A model generated the notes under the pieces. It was not told the origin of the DNA and ran no database searches. It saw only the letters and a program-made list of their open reading frames with translations. Positions 5,030-6,228 of a stretch of 6,228 nt of DNA are shown here, in pieces; positions within the stretch are counted from its first letter, which is position 1, and each line of letters begins with the position of its first letter. Source of the stretch: Candidatus Zixiibacteriota bacterium (GTDB taxonomy: Bacteria > Zixibacteria > MSB-5A5 > GN15 > FEB-12); the NCBI GenBank assembly GCA_023132995.1, contig JAGLXI010000255.1:1-6228 (forward strand). Reading direction: 5' to 3'. Made by a program: the position numbers and the translations under genes.

Positions 5030-6228
5030 ATGAAGAATAAATGCCTGATAGTTGGCCTATTGATGCTGTTCGGTGTGTCCTCAGTCTGGGCTCAGACGGA
5101 ACCGCCTGGGGCGGATAGTACGGTGGTGGATTCCACCGCACTCTTCCCGGCGGCGGTCTCTGATCTCCGAGTGGTTGACAAACCGAACGATCACGGTCAC
5201 GCTGTCATCGTGACCTGGGAAACTTCAGCTGACGATGGCGGCGGTAAGAACAACGTGTTGCGGTACGAGGTCTTCTATAGCACCTCGTTCGAAGGTCCTT
5301 TCGACAGCGTGGGCACAGTGCCGGCCGGTGAAAGTACGTTTGAGCACATCGGATCGAAAGAACCGTCGGACAAAGCGTTCGTAGCTGACTACACTGACCT
5401 TTTCTACCGGATCGACGCCGTTACGGCTGATCCGACTATTCGTACCACCTCGGATGTTCTGGGTCCGGTGCAGTGTTCGGGTCAGTGGTTCAATACCGGC
5501 CGCATTCCGGTGCTGGTGGCGGTGTTGATCTTCGGCGCGCTCACGGCGTTCTTCGTGCTGAGCGCCCGTCGCGGCAGAAAGCTGTACGTACGTCCGATCG
5601 GAGGTATCGAAGCGGTCGATGATGCCATCGGCCGCGCCACCGAGATGGGTCGGCCGATTCTGTACGTATTAGGCCTCGGTTCCGCAGCCGATGTGGCGAC
5701 CATTGCGTCCTTCACAATTCTGGGACGGGTCGCCAAGAGAGTTGCGGAATACCAGACCGAACTAATCGTGCCCACCTACGATCCTATCGTCATGTCGGTG
5801 GCACAGGAGGTGGTGAAGTCGTCGTACTTCGATGCCGGTCGACCGGAGGATTTCAAGGAGGACTGCGTTCACTTCGTAACCCAGTCCCAATTTGCCTACG
5901 TGGCGGCGGTCAACGGTATCATGCTCAGGGAACTGCCGGCGACTTGTGTATATATGGGTAAGTTTTTCGCCGAGTCGCTGCTTTTGGCCGAGACAGGGTC
6001 ACTGGCCGGCTCAATCCAGATATCCGGCACTGATGAAATCGCTCAGATACCGTTCTTTATTGTAGCGTGCGACTACACCTTGATTGGTGAGGAATTGTAC
6101 GCGGCCTCGGCCTATCTCGGTCGTGAACCAAAGTTGCTGGGTTCGTTGAAAGCTCAGGATTTGGCCAAAGCTGCGTTTGTTGTGCTGGCGATAGTCGGGT
6201 TGGTGGCGGCCAACTTCGAATGGTTTGA
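5030..6228 (+). CDS. Family C protein, copy 2 (C2): signal peptide, FN3-like domain, membrane helix, conserved cytosolic domain; 3' partial
   Basis: 399 complete codons run open from ATG 5030 to the right edge; the TGA at 6226-6228 is in another frame, so the gene continues. It has a signal peptide of about 21 residues (MKNK, hydrophobic core, VWA followed by Q). A fibronectin type III-like domain lies at about 43-132, with VIVTWE, LRYEVFYS and LFYRIDAV strands. A membrane helix (159-178) is followed by ARRGRK. The cytosolic domain (about 182-380) aligns without gaps to C1, with more than half the residues identical by eye: GRATEMGRP (201-209), VVKSSY (261-266), YVAAVNGIM, FFAESLLLAETG (312-323), IQISGT, ACDYTLIGEEL (346-356) and AASAYL. 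The last hydrophobic helix starts at about 381 and is cut by the edge. Signal peptide and FN3 sequence differ strongly from C1. Comparison with C1 predicts only a few dozen residues missing. Function unknown; possible DUF6754-type protein, from memory. Confidence 0.92.
   Translation, partial: MKNKCLIVGLLMLFGVSSVWAQTEPPGADSTVVDSTALFPAAVSDLRVVDKPNDHGHAVIVTWETSADDGGGKNNVLRYEVFYSTSFEGPFDSVGTVPAGESTFEHIGSKEPSDKAFVADYTDLFYRIDAVTADPTIRTTSDVLGPVQCSGQWFNTGRIPVLVAVLIFGALTAFFVLSARRGRKLYVRPIGGIEAVDDAIGRATEMGRPILYVLGLGSAADVATIASFTILGRVAKRVAEYQTELIVPTYDPIVMSVAQEVVKSSYFDAGRPEDFKEDCVHFVTQSQFAYVAAVNGIMLRELPATCVYMGKFFAESLLLAETGSLAGSIQISGTDEIAQIPFFIVACDYTLIGEELYAASAYLGREPKLLGSLKAQDLAKAAFVVLAIVGLVAANFEWF

Larger units (their letters stand above)
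2590..6228 (+). repeat. Cassette copy 2: D-A2-B2-C2
   Basis: Second copy of the block, with D assigned to it because D overlaps A2 by 8 bases with its SD for A2 embedded in D. A2, B2 and C2 match A1, B1 and C1 in order and domain layout. If the unit is instead A-B-C-D, the boundary would fall after D. The copy runs off the right edge within C2. Confidence 0.8.

Noticed and set aside
6226..6228. TGA at the very end as the stop of C2
   Set aside because: It is out of frame with C2; the in-frame codons are TGG TTT GA-, so the gene runs past the edge.

Overview
The window is a dense run of seven genes, all on the + strand. They are separated by at most 31 bases or overlap by 1 to 8 bases, so it reads as the inside of one operon. 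Both edges cut a gene: the first lacks its start and the last lacks its stop. There are no RNA genes, mobile elements or CRISPR arrays, and no convincing promoter or terminator. All seven products look like membrane proteins. None belongs to a family whose function I can name with confidence.

The main feature is an internal duplication. Three protein families, called A, B and C here, occur twice in the same order: A1 (1-666), B1 (679-1314), C1 (1314-2582), then A2 (3260-4177), B2 (4174-4998), C2 (5030-edge). A single gene D (2590-3267) sits between the copies and is tightly coupled to both C1 and A2. The simplest reading is a repeated D-A-B-C cassette whose first D lies upstream of the window. 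The pairs are clearly paralogous in protein sequence but diverged, so the duplication is old and both copies are probably kept for different roles.

Proposed architecture, from hydrophobicity and the positive-inside rule: D is a six-helix membrane protein. A is a roughly 220-residue globular domain outside the cytoplasm, held by two N-terminal helices and one C-terminal helix. B is a polytopic protein of about six or seven helices with conserved cytoplasmic loops. C has a signal peptide, one fibronectin type III-like domain outside, a single membrane helix, a strongly conserved cytosolic domain of about 200 residues, and a second hydrophobic helix near its C-terminus. The C cytosolic domain resembles, from memory and unverified, proteins catalogued as DUF6754. 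Together they look like one multisubunit envelope complex present as two paralogous sets. Its job cannot be read from the sequence.

The organism is a bacterium with moderate to high GC, conventional Shine-Dalgarno sites and signal-peptidase I type signal peptides. Long operons of uncharacterised membrane proteins with FN3 domains would fit an uncultivated lineage such as an FCB-group or Chloroflexota-like candidate phylum, but this placement is a guess.
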